This document shows, in pieces, positions 23,101 through 33,164 of a stretch of DNA of 64,000 nt. This DNA is from Pelodera strongyloides (Eukaryota; Nematoda; Chromadorea; Rhabditida; Rhabditidae). The notes beneath the pieces were generated by a model that saw only the letters and a list, made by a program, of their open reading frames with translations, ran no database searches and was not told the origin of the DNA. The position numbers were made by a program, and so were the translations under genes. Position 1 is the first letter of the stretch. Every line of letters begins with the position of its first letter. The DNA lies in assembly GCA_036852015.1 (NCBI GenBank), contig JAANDG010000044.1, forward strand, positions 1 through 64,000. Reading direction: 5' to 3'.

Positions 23101-24260
23101 GCGAGTGACTGGACATAAATGATTTAAAGAAATATGTATATCGACATTCAATTTATGTTTGTTTACAGATGTAGGAAACGGAGACTGACTGAGACTTGAG
23201 GCTGACCTTCTCCTATTTGAGTTCGATATGAAATATGAACAAGGTGTGTTTCTGTAGATGTTGTAGATGTTCTGATTTTAGTGTTGTACTTTTTTGGAAT
23301 AGGACTCGTGTTTCGAACCCATTTTCCTTGAAATGTGGAACTAGTTGAAGGGATCTGGGGTTTGTTATGTTATCTATAGTCAACGACACCGACCCCTACA
23401 TAGATAGGCATGTGGACATCGGACATCCCAATATGTGCCCGATTCTTTTCCATAAAAAATCCGATATAAGCCCGATTCGATCACTACCATTGTTTGAGGT
23501 ACCATTTCGGACACATTGACACATCGGAATCGGGGGTCGGGGTTTTCACTTTTCTGTGTTGGTGGATCAAGGAGAGAAGAAGAATTCGTGTGTAGAAATA
23601 GTTGTGCTTTTTCAATTTTCGATGTGTGAAGTGAACTATAGTACGCTAAATATGTGCCTTATAGAGAGCAGGTGTGCTAAATGTGTGCCATATAAAGAAA
23701 TATATGCCGACATTCAATTTATGTTTGTTTACAGATGTAGGAAAGGGAGACAGACTGGACTTGAGGCTCACCTTGTTCTTTGACCCCATTGGAGTTCGAT
23801 ATGAACAAGGTATGTTTCTGTAGATATTGTAGATGTTCTGTTTTTAGTTTTGTACTTTTGTGGAATAGGACTCGTGTTTCGAACCCATTTTTCCTTGAAG
23901 TGTGGAACTAGTTGAAGGGATCTAGGGTTTGTTATGTTATCTATAGTCAACGACACCGACCCCTACATAGGGACATCGGACATCCCAGTATGTGCCCGAT
24001 TCTTTTCCATAAAAAACCCCGAGCTAAGCCCGATTCGAATCACTACCATTGTTGTAGGGACGATGTCGGGCACATATCGGAATCGGGGGCTTCGCTTATC
24101 TATGTTGGTGGATCAAGGAGAGAGGGAGAAGTGAGAAATCTTTTATATGTGAAGTGTGAAGTGAACGCTAAATGTGTGGCCTTCCTATCGGAAACATATC
24201 GGAATCGGGGTTTTCACTTTTCTTGGATCAAGGAGAGAATGAGAAGTCCTGTGTAGAACT
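23100..24260. repeat. 566-bp tandem duplication, two copies
   Basis: ATTTATGTTTGTTTACAGATG is at 23151 and 23717. Each is followed by the same series: GAACAAGGT.TGTTTCTGTAG, GGAATAGGACTCGTGTTTCG, ACACCGACCCCTACATAG, TGTGCCCGATTCTTTTCC and GGATCAAGGAGAGA. Each copy has an acceptor and a donor around a 75-nt segment. In copy 2 that segment is open, and in copy 1 it is broken by indels. Confidence 0.85.
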
Positions 24261-25354
24261 ACTATGCTCCTCATTCGCATTTTAGCGGTAATCGCAATCC
24301 CACGTTTCCTCCCAAACAAGCGGGAAACGCGGGATTCGGATCTTAGTGCGAGCGCTAATTAGGGACCTTGCCGCTAACACAAGGCCTTGCCTACTGTTTA
24401 ATTGCGGGACATGATTGGCTAATCTGTCAGGAAATATGCGACTTTTCTTATTGCGTGGGATTGGGTGCTAGCCTGCCAGGAAACGCGGGATTTATTTTTG
24501 TTTCGCGGGAAAAGTGCAATAGAGGAACAGAGTAGTTATGCTTTTTGAATCTTTGATGTGTGAAGCGTGAAGTGAACCATAGTACGCTAAATGTGTTCCT
24601 TCCTATCCGGAGATGGTGATACGTATCGTTTGTGTGTATAACGTATACTATTGGTATGGATGTATCGAGAGGTATGGTTATGTTTTTTTTGTATTTTGCT
24701 ATTCAGGTCCGATTTCAGACTTCTTCGGATTCCGTTGAGTTGCGTGTGATGATGTACCAGAATCGGCCTCTGAAGATCAACAATGACTGACATGACTGTG
24801 ACTACATTACTCAGTACTCCTGGAAACTAACAAGAGGTGCTATCGAAAAAGGTGAGCTTTTGTTGCGGGGTGATATTTTGTCTTTTCTTGTTGTCTGAAG
24901 TGAACTGGGGGCTAATTGTATGTACAAGGAACCTCAGACCTTATGCCCGCAACATCTCGCCAGAGCGCCTTGTGTGATGTACCTAATGGTGCACCTCATC
25001 TACATCCCTATTGTAACGACATAATGGTATTGTTTTCAGTTTCGATATGGTTCTTCACCGAGTGTCAGTGGATCTCCTATCGATTGTATCGTTATCGTGT
25101 CATTGGAAGCTAATGTCGACAACAGTCTTTTGGGGCTAACGATGGAAGACGAGATACACAATTATATGAATGGTGAGATTTCAAAATGAGTCTTGGAAAT
25201 TTCATGCCTATGTACAGTTCTTGTTTATAATACGATTTCACCTGTAATCTGTGAATGCTATGTGTTGTGTTGTGTGTCATGTTACATACACACAAGTACC
25301 ATACATGTGTATTTTATTGTTTGTTTATTGTTAGACAACGCCATAAGAGACTGA
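23735..25354 (+). pseudogene. Possible broken or mis-modelled multi-exon gene
   Basis: Four coding-looking exons. 23735-23809 contains GDRLDLRLTLFFDPIGVRYE. 24707-24851 contains SDSVELRVMMYQNRPLKI and, after an in-frame TGA, DYITQYSWKLTRGAIEK. 25040-25172 contains PIDCIVIVSLEANVDNS. 25335-25354 is a short end, NAIRD-stop. Splice sites look good and the last two join in frame. The phases of the first two do not join to the rest, and the TGA interrupts the second. Either exons are missing from my model, or an intron removes the TGA (an acceptor, TTACTCAG, lies just after it), or this is a pseudogene. Product not recognised. Confidence 0.4.
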
Positions 25355-25461
25355 ATATGATCGTGAATTCAAAGTATTTCGTGATGTTGGATTATTTGTG
25401 ACGTGAAAAAGTTTTAGGTTCTAGGGCGATGAAGGTGACTGGAGGATAAGAAGGAAATTCG

Positions 25462-25775
25462 ATGAATCGTGTAGTGTGTATACGAACCCCTGGTGGTTCT
25501 CCGGATTGGGACACGGTGCCGAACGGCCGAACGCGCCCTAGTGTGAAGAGCACCAGCGGATACTTACCAAGTGACACAAAGTTGTAAGTTTCTATGTATA
25601 CGAAACGAGCAGCATTTAATTCTGACTTCATTTATGCTCTTGTACTTCTCGGATGAGAAAATTAAGAGTTGTGCGTATGTTTCTTGGAATAAACTGTCTT
25701 CGTGAACTTATCTTTTATTTCAGAAGCGTTCCGTCTAACTGTCCATTAGGAGCAGGTACCCTTCCGGAAGTGTGA
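25462..25775 (+). CDS. Small two-exon gene, 57-residue protein
   Basis: Exons 25462-25583 and 25724-25775, joined across TT|GTAAGT...TTTCAG|A in phase 2, end at TGA. The protein is Ser/Pro/Gly/Thr-rich (MNRVVCIRTPGGSPDWDTV, then KSTSGYLPSDTK, ending GAGTLPEV) with no signal peptide or membrane segment. An in-frame stop lies 15 nt before the ATG and an acceptor-like TTTTAG lies about 45 nt before it, so the start is well placed. No family recognised. It lies 108 bp after the uncertain gene above on the same strand and could be its continuation by alternative splicing. Confidence 0.5.
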
Positions 25776-25840
25776 AACGACAAGATATCTACCCTTCTAT
25801 GACGGTTAGTTTTCTATCCCAATTAGGGCGCGTTCGGGTT

Positions 25841-26078
25841 GCTCTTTCCGAAAGGAAAACATGCAAATTTATCGTGGATTTACATTTCTGAAACATTCTA
25901 ATGCTTGGAGAAAGCAAAAAAAAAAAAAATACAGTATGAATTAGCATGCAAAACGGGCTATTTCCTACTTTTACATGCTAATCCATATTTTTTTGCTTTC
26001 TCCAAGCATTAGTACCTCTCCGAAATGTCCATCCCGTCCCGAGCGACAATTTTGCATGTTTTCCTTTCGGAAAGGGCA
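25841..26078. mobile_element. MITE-like element with ~85-bp inverted ends
   Basis: The left arm, CTTTCCGAAAGGAAAACATG...CTAATGCTTGGAGAAAGC, is matched in reverse at the right, GCTTTCTCCAAGCATTAG...CATGTTTTCCTTTCGGAAAG. There is a short A-rich centre. No coding capacity. It lies about 65 bp downstream of the small gene. Confidence 0.8.
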
Positions 26079-26364
26079 TCCTTAACCTTTCTCTCACTTA
26101 TCTTTCAGTCAATGTTTTGTTTTTAAAAGAAAAGTTTTTAATTTTAATTGATCGCGTAGTCGGTAAACAAAGATAAAAAATATAATTATGTGTTTCAGTT
26201 CCTACTTCTACGCGTTCCTCTTCCATTCGTGATGTAGGTACTCTGCTCCGGATTGGTTGACAGAATGAAACGGAGAATTGTATCATTTTGAAGTATCATT
26301 TTGAACCCAACGACAATAAAGAATTGCAAATATGTCTTTGTTTAATGAGACATTCAAAGTTTGC

Positions 26365-26628
26365 TTATTTGTTCAATGAGGAATTGAGGGATTCTAAGTT
26401 TGCTATCCGTTTTTTGGCTTGTTGGCTGGCTTTACGCGCTAGCTTATTATGATCGTAGTCACAAAATGTTAACGTTCTGATTTTCGGTAATTTACGGTAC
26501 TCATAAGATAAGTACGTTTTCCGCGCGCCCGCTTTTACTTGGTACACTTCGTGTTTTCGTAGTGTCTGCGCCGCCCTGGCTTTGCCAAATGTTTGCGAGT
26601 GTTTCGCCGCGCACCACCCTAATTTCAT
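26365..26628 (-). CDS. Candidate basic 87-residue protein (unrecognised)
   Basis: ATG-initiated single-exon frame, ending TAA. It is strongly basic, with roughly one residue in four Lys or Arg (KARAAQTLRKHEVYQVKAG, KLARKASQQAKKRIANLES) and a possible C-terminal amphipathic helix. A second frame on the same strand (26704-26501) overlaps it and starts only with TTG. No homology recognised. The amino-acid usage looks more protein-like than the neighbouring chance frames, but no splice or promoter evidence was found. Confidence 0.35.
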   Translation of the reverse strand: MKLGWCAAKHSQTFGKARAAQTLRKHEVYQVKAGARKTYLSYEYRKLPKIRTLTFCDYDHNKLARKASQQAKKRIANLESLNSSLNK

Positions 26629-28225
26629 CAGCGTTGACCAGAAATGTAGAAACCATGCTGTGTAGGACTAAATCAGAAACGCTTTCTTGTGCGATGCCTT
26701 TCAATTTATTCTGTCATTTCGTGCGATTCCACTGCATGACGAGAACTGAACCAACCTATCGCGCTACACAGAACCTCAAAAGACCTTGATGCATAACTGC
26801 ACGCACAAATGTTAACCATGAAGATTCTATCGGATATGACTAGTTGGGATACGGTATGTTCCAGTATCTGCCCGAAATACACGCGCTAAGCTTTAATCGT
26901 TTCCATCTCGGAATGAACAGTAACGAAATGTGTAACCGCACGGAGTGGAGGTAGAGACAATTCCGAGATGGTCAGCTGCACATACAAAAACCGAGTCCAT
27001 GCGTAACGAAACAACCGTGTCGGGCCTTCCGTTTGGCTGGCGCGGAAGCTGGCGCCATTAACAAAAGTTCATTCATTCGTTTGGACAAAATATAAATATC
27101 TCCAAAAAAGTCAAGAAATAAACAGCGAAAAGATAAATTTATTCATAACAAACACAAGCAAATGCGATTACAAGGAATGATATTTGACAGAGCAATGCTT
27201 TTGACTGTAGGAATTTAGGAAATGTGGACCATAGGTTATAGGATCATGTGCGGAAACATAGCCTGACGATTCTGCAGTCAGAAACGAAACAAATAAGTTT
27301 TGACTTAATGTTAACAATTTAGGAGTTGTAATCATTAGGAGCTGCTCGATTACGAAGAGCAATTAATTTGCGAGAAGACTAGTAAACGAGTGTGTTAGTA
27401 ACAAGAGAGGGTTAGTATAGGGAAGTTATGTACAAGACACTATATACATGTTGAAAGGCATTCAAACTACATTAGCCTGCGTCTAAAAAGATGAAATTGG
27501 ATGAAGCAATCATTCACACAGAACACTTACCACAACCACAATGACTAGTAGTCAGTACTCATCAGAGACTGCTCGAAACGAAATCAACCCTCCAGAGAGA
27601 GTTGCTTCCCCTGCGAACCCTCTCTTCTGAGGTCTGAGACTGTCACTGTGGCCTAGTTAACAGTCTAAGACCACCCACCTTATATAGAAGGCCTTTGATG
27701 AAGAACCAGCCAACAAGTGACTTCCCGCTCTCCCTTCTTCCGATCGGATTCCGAACTTCCCCACCTCCTCAGACCTAGCCACATCTCGCCCGCCACGGTC
27801 CATACATGCGACCGCCCAGAGTCCGACCCGGTGCTCGGAAATGCTGACCCGCGTCCGGACCGGGCCAGCACTGATCGGTCCCTTGAGGTAAGGCCCCCTG
27901 TCCAGGACCCAGTCCCTTCAAGAAGACCCGCTTTCAAGAGACCACCCAACCCAGGATCGACTTCCCGTCCGGGCCGTGTTCACTGATTTAGAGCCATCGC
28001 ACCCGTTTGTGGTTCCCTACCTGAGAACTTACGTGTCCTTTTTGATTCGGTCTTCTCCGTGGACAAGTTAGAGATTCGTAGTTGTACGTTTAGAAGTAGA
28101 AGCAGGGGTCTCACGGAATGGTGAAAGGCTGGCATCTAAAACGTATGACATGAAATTTAAATGGACCGCAGGCACTGGCATAAAAACATAATTCAGGCAA
28201 TAATCAGAAATCACAGGAGAATTCA
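26629..28225. other. No supported gene; GC-rich island with TATA-like site
   Basis: 27560-28010 is clearly GC-richer than its surroundings. TTATATAG at 27680-27687 sits about 30 bp before a C-rich segment. Both strands are open over 27.68-27.99 kb, which fits base composition rather than translation. It could be a promoter/CpG-rich first exon or a solo LTR; no matching repeat was found in the window. Confidence 0.35.
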
Positions 28226-28366
28226 TTACAAAGAGTACAGAACAAGCGCGCGCCAGATTTGTTTTCGTCTCATAATCGTGATGTACAGTACACACTGTGC
28301 GGACACATATCTTCTAACTTGAAATAAAAGAACAAATATAAATACCTTAATTTGTTGGAGTTTCAT
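28226..28366 (-). CDS. Possible signal-peptide ORF (46 codons)
   Basis: ATG at 28366 opens MKLQQIKVFIFVLLFQVRR, which looks like a signal peptide with basic flank and hydrophobic core, then VSAQ as a possible cleavage site. The frame ends at TAA 28226. The 5' side continues open to an acceptor (CATTTTCAG near 28428), and a donor-like GTGTGT follows the putative cleavage site. It might be a first exon of a secreted peptide. Evidence is composition only. Confidence 0.25.
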   Translation of the reverse strand: MKLQQIKVFIFVLLFQVRRYVSAQCVLYITIMRRKQIWRALVLYSL

Positions 28367-28554
28367 AGGAAGTGCTCGCTCCTTTGGAACGATCCCTTGC
28401 CGAGTAGATCCACGGGAAAGTTGCCGCTGAAAATGGGATTGTATTGATTATATATTACATGTATAGCGGGATGAAATGAATGAACTCGATTGTGACACAC
28501 CTTCAATCCATAGCTTCAGTTGATGATGTCGATGTCGCTAGAGGCACAGCAGGA

Positions 28555-28800
28555 GGAGTAGAGAGGGAAAGAGAAATACAGAGATAGAGAGGGAAAGAGA
28601 AATACAGAGATAGAGAGAGAAGTGAAACGAGTAAGCAAAGGGAGAGAGGGGGAGTGAGTGAGAGAGAGAGAGAGATAGTGACAAGAGGTATGAAAAAATA
28701 GAGAGAAAACGACAGCAAAAGAGACTTAAGGAGAGAGGAAACAGAAAGTGAGAGAGAAAACATGGGGGGAGGAAGAAAGTAAATAGAAGTGAGAGATAGA
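28555..28800. repeat. GA-rich microsatellite
   Basis: Imperfect GAGAGA/GAGATA tract, with GAGAGGGAAAGAGAAATACA occurring twice in a row. The CT-strand open frame across it is Ser/Leu low complexity. Confidence 0.9.
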
Positions 28801-29740
28801 AATAGAGCTCAAAAAAGCGTCCTTAGCAGTCGCAAAAGTGATCATCCGTTGGTGGAAGAACTCCAGTGACTACGGCTTTGTTGCATCTAAATAATGTTAA
28901 GTTATTAATTGTAAGCACAAAAATATAAATTTAACAACGGAAAACTCTATTGAAAATGCATAACAGATTTACCTATTCTACCTACTCTAAACTACCTACT
29001 CTAAAGGTAACCATAGGTAACACTATACGGTGCTATCCTGACGGACCGAATATGGTCAAAAACCAACAAAGATTAAACAACTAAAGTAGGTAAACCTGTA
29101 ACCGGGTAAACAACCAACCTCGGGCAGGAAACGCAGAGCAATGATTTTGAATACATTTCGTACATAAAATAAAACGATATGCTAATTTTTCTCGCATGCT
29201 AATTTTTTCCCATGCTAATTAACAGTCTGAGTAATGTGCCCGTGCGGTGCACTGAATACACGTACACACTCCACCGAGGACCACTACCCCCCACACATAC
29301 GTTTCACGAGAACGAAGGTGTGGAATAAAGTACTCTTACAATTATACATCAAATATTTGTTTTATATTCTTTGATTATTAAAAATTAGCGTACAACCTAA
29401 GTAAACTCTTTCGTTTTAAGCAATATTCTTTACAATTCGTACATTCTTTCGTTTTAAGGAATACAATATACAAAAACGAGTTCAAAATCTCCCCACAATG
29501 TTTTTTATACATTTATAGGTCTACCAAAAATTCGAAATTCGGAGAGGGCGCAATTGAAACAATTAAAATCAAAATTTCGACCGAGTGGTATTGAACTTTT
29601 GTTGTAAATAGTAGTAGTGAACTAACAATACAGTAGTAAATATATAAAAAATGTATTGAAAATCCAGTATAATTAATTCATTCCCAAAGGTCTCCCAGAG
29701 CCAAAACAGGTAGAGCACAACTGCAAAACTGGTAGGCGCA
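28801..29740. other. No gene seen
   Basis: AT-rich. Contains TACCTACTCTAAA(C/G) repeats at about 28974-29010 and two GCTAATTTTT phrases near 29180-29205. No splice-supported coding segment was found. Confidence 0.4.
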
Positions 29741-29754
29741 ATGCAGCAAAAGCC

Positions 29755-29985
29755 CTCATCAAAGCACTGTGGCAACAATTTGACGGTCAACACTAGGTCT
29801 AGGTGTTTTAGCAACCAAAACACCGTGGCACGGTGTTTTAGTAGCCAAACAAACTCTGTGGCAAGAACTTTGACGGCCAGTCAAGGTTTTATCACCAAAA
29901 CGCCGTGGCAAATATTTGACGTTCTAAGCTAGGTGTTTTATTAGCCAGAACAGTGTGGCAAGCAATTTGCCGTCCAAATCAAGGT
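29755..29985. repeat. Degenerate ~65-70-bp tandem repeat
   Basis: Units share (A/G)C(A/T)GTGGCAA..A.TTTGACG and AGGTGTTTTA...CCAAAAC. Five such GTGGCA phrases occur between 29768 and 29958. It is strongly diverged, and the 63-codon open frame across it is not supported. Confidence 0.6.
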
Positions 29986-30177
29986 TTCCAAATCCAGCAA
30001 ACCTGGCCTGCTCAAGGAATGGGGTCGCGGAGCTTTATTTAGCTTTAATTAGAACTAAGGTGGTAATTGACATTAATTATAGTGATACAACAAAATCAGC
30101 AGTATTTGGTTTTATCAGGGATTTCAACTATTAATTCCTTGTGTTATAACTGATCATGCACTACTAAAAATATACGC

Positions 30178-30402
30178 CACAAGTGCGTGCACCGTTATTC
30201 AAGGGAGTTCAAACTTCAATTTCAAAGTGTGCTTGTGGCATGCGCCGCAGAGGTCCTGAGCAGTAGGCGACGAGTTCCAGATGACAAATTGCTCGACGTC
30301 TTCGGGCTAGGGCCAGGATGGATTCGGCTATCATTACAACCTGAAATAGGCTCTGACGGTAATTGTACATACTCAACCAATTACGATTTGTTCTCAATTT
30401 GA
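30178..30402 (+). repeat. Dispersed coding-like segment, copy 2
   Basis: Same family as 10553-10690. GTGCGTGCACCGTTATTCAAG, CGCAGAGGTCCTGAGCAGTA and CCAGATGACAAATTGCTC are shared. The frame here is open for 71 codons and includes AEVLSSRRRVPDDKLLDVFG. Retention of the reading frame between copies suggests a protein-coding ancestor; no family assigned. Confidence 0.45.
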
Positions 30403-30589
30403 GACAATTGATAGCAAGTAAGTTCTATTTGCTTGCGTTTTACAAAACAATTAACCATCACTATGAATGGCAGTACCATGGTTTGTCCTCGGTGGTAGAG
30501 TCAAAATTATACAGCGTATTTGCGTATCCTAACTGTGTTTTATCTGCTAACTAAGCCCCCTCCCAAAAAGTTTTTTTTCCGTGAACTGA

Positions 30590-30966
30590 TTGGCACAACA
30601 TGATTGGCGTATTAAGATTCAAAAGGAAACTATGCTAGTTTTGGTGGGCTTGGGAGACATATATGAAACGCATTGTATTTTGACCAAGGGACTTGACTAC
30701 GCTCCAGCTCTACAGTTTGCAACAATAGCGGTGTCCACTACGAGAGAGTTATCAACTTTTCATCGGTGGTGGTTTGATCTACTGATATGGTAACTCGTCA
30801 TTTGATAGCACCTGATACTAGCAATATGACAAGATGGTCAATAAAAGAAATAAATCAGGATTATGAAAAAATGAACCGCAGTAAAGTTCCAGCTTGGGTT
30901 TGGCATGGTATGCAGTTAGAAGATATAGCATCAATGAGAGTTTACCAAGAAAAAAACTGGATATAA
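30590..30966 (+). other. Two overlapping unassigned ORFs
   Basis: Frame one (30590-30793) ends FHRWWFDLLIW. A second frame opens at an ATG at 30787, overlaps its end, and runs about 59 codons (TSNMTRWSIKEINQDYEKM, ...VPAWVWHGMQ). Both have balanced, Trp-containing composition unlike chance AT-rich frames. An overlapping arrangement or one gene split by a frameshift would explain them. No family recognised, no splice sites needed, no flanking repeats seen. Confidence 0.3.
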
Positions 30967-33146
30967 GTACGGTACATCGGTCCGTTGGATAAAAGTACGG
31001 TAATTTCTACAAACCCGCCCAACCTACAAGATATACAGACTAGAGATATATTCCATTAAGCGATGCGTTTTCGGAGTAGGTTAACTTATAATATAATGTT
31101 TTCAGAAATTTCTTTATGTATTTTATAAATACTGCACGATAATCTGCAGAAATTAGTTTCCTCATTTTGGAGGATGTTAAATACTAAAATGGATACTTAA
31201 TGGACGAAAATGTTTTTGAAGTAACCCCGACCCCGACGATTTTTTAGGAAATGAAAAAGGTAACTCCTGACAATTTTTGACTCCAACAAAAATATCGTAT
31301 TTATGGTGCATCTATTTCTCTATATGCCTTGTATTTCCTCTGTCAATAACCTTCCCAATACTCCAGTATATCTTCGGTGGCAAATTTAATAGGGAATAGT
31401 TATGTTTTTATAAAATCAACGACATTCAAGTGGGAGTGTCGATGTACGGTTTCGTTTTTTTGTCTTTTCCAAACCTACTGTTAATATAATATTTTGCAGA
31501 GAATAGTGACAAGAGTCTGCCGCGACTGATACCATATCACTATAGATGATTGATACACCATCTTATAGAAGATAACGCCGACACACGTGAAAACTATCTG
31601 CGCACACCTTTTCCTTTAGAAATGATCTTCCTTTTTGAAAAATTCGGAGACGAAAGTGAGTTCAGCAACAGTTTTCGCGCACCGAAATCATAGAACTTTT
31701 ACGTAGTCAGACAAACGACCATGCTACAATTTAGTTTTTTTTTTAGATATAAGTTTTTCTGTGTTATAGTTATGTTACTCATCATGCATTTTATTATTTA
31801 ATTTAACTTTGTGTGTTTTTATTGTTCTTTTTTCATTCACTCTCGGAATTTTTTTTTACCACACATTTTTTTGAGCAAAAAGTCTGAGCAAAAAAAAAGT
31901 TTTCTTAAAGATAGTAAGGGTTTCTTATGTTATAATTGACTAAGATAATACAAATAGTATTCTTGTTCATACTCAGAAGCGTCATGTTCTGGACCAGTTG
32001 CAATAAGTGCGTATTTTGCTAATAACTTTCACCCTTCAGTTACGTAAGTGTTATCCACTGCCGTCACCGCCATATGTAATCAATAACAAATATTTCTCAT
32101 AAAAAAATTGAAATGACTTTTATAAGTAACCCGTTTTTATAAACACGTGTGTTTAGTTGATATAATCTTTGTTCACATTACCTGTTCTGATATGTGAATT
32201 TGTTTAGTTCACGTGGAGGATTACAACTTTTTTTTTGTGTGACAAACACGAGACATATTTCAACCTTCAATATCTGACGAAATATTTATTCAAAAAAGTC
32301 TCATTTATATGATTTTATACAAAACTCAAAGAATGTTCGTCACTGTACAATTGAGTGCACTTGCGTATGATTATGATAGAATGATGCGAAAAAGGTTGAA
32401 ATGATATTTAATCCGATTGAGAGAATTAAACGGCAGAATCGGTACGGCCCCCAACTAAGAACTCTCTTTAGAACTCGTTTTTGTATCATTTTCATACATT
32501 TTGGTTGCATTTACATTTTGATTTCAATTTGGAATCACGCGACTACTTGCCGCTGATGTTATATTATGTTGTTCTTTCAGCGCCCCTTACGTCAGTTTCA
32601 AAGTAAAATAGTGCACAAACCTATAAAGGGTAGGCACACGGAAAAAAAGAACTTTTTTCTCAGACATCACGCAAAAGCACGAATATTCACTAATTAGAGA
32701 GTTGTTCATCACGTATTGGACTTGCTTGAACATAACAAATGGTACTTATTGTTTCATTTTTTTATCAGAAGTAAACTTCTGTACGGTTTTTTTGTATAAC
32801 TTTCAGCTCTTTGGTATTTTACAATTTCCATCGATCAATGTTAGTCACTATGTGAATGTACTCTACATAGACATTGTTGATCTATTTGTCTCTCTGTTGA
32901 ACACCCTGAATTATTATTCTAAACAATTCATACACGTCACACTTTTTTGAAGTGGTATGACATGTGGTTTAGAAGCGCACACTGTAACTGTGTTCCCATG
33001 TGTAATAGCCAATAATGTTCCATTCTGTGCCGGAGGCCAGATGAACAAAGAAATTTACATGTAACTACGTCGAAATGTAGTTGTTCGGCATACTGTACGT
33101 TTACAAACTGCCGTTTTAATAAATAAAAACCATCCCAAACACCGCT
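30967..33146. other. AT-rich intergenic, nothing recognised
   Basis: Long T- and A-rich stretches without supported exons. At 32945-32990 a GAAGTGGTATGACATGTGGTT phrase matches the ends of the MITE family found at 38678 and 48896, here as a lone end. Confidence 0.45.
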
Positions 33147-33164
33147 ACATTTTCCAGGTAAAAA
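33147..33164 (+). promoter_or_regulatory. Probable trans-splice acceptor of the MFS gene
   Basis: CATTTTCCAG followed 8 nt later by the start codon at 33165. No upstream coding exon is evident, so a spliced-leader acceptor is the likeliest use. It could also be a 5'UTR intron end. Confidence 0.5.

Noticed and set aside
24779..24781. Selenocysteine TGA in the 24.7-kb exon
   Set aside because: No selenoprotein family resemblance, no Cys-type redox context, and no SECIS-like element was recognised. A hidden intron or nonsense mutation is simpler.
27560..28010. Solo LTR or retrotransposon with TATA box
   Set aside because: No second copy in the window, no primer-binding site or polypurine tract, and no gag or pol-like frame. 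Kept only as a GC-rich island.
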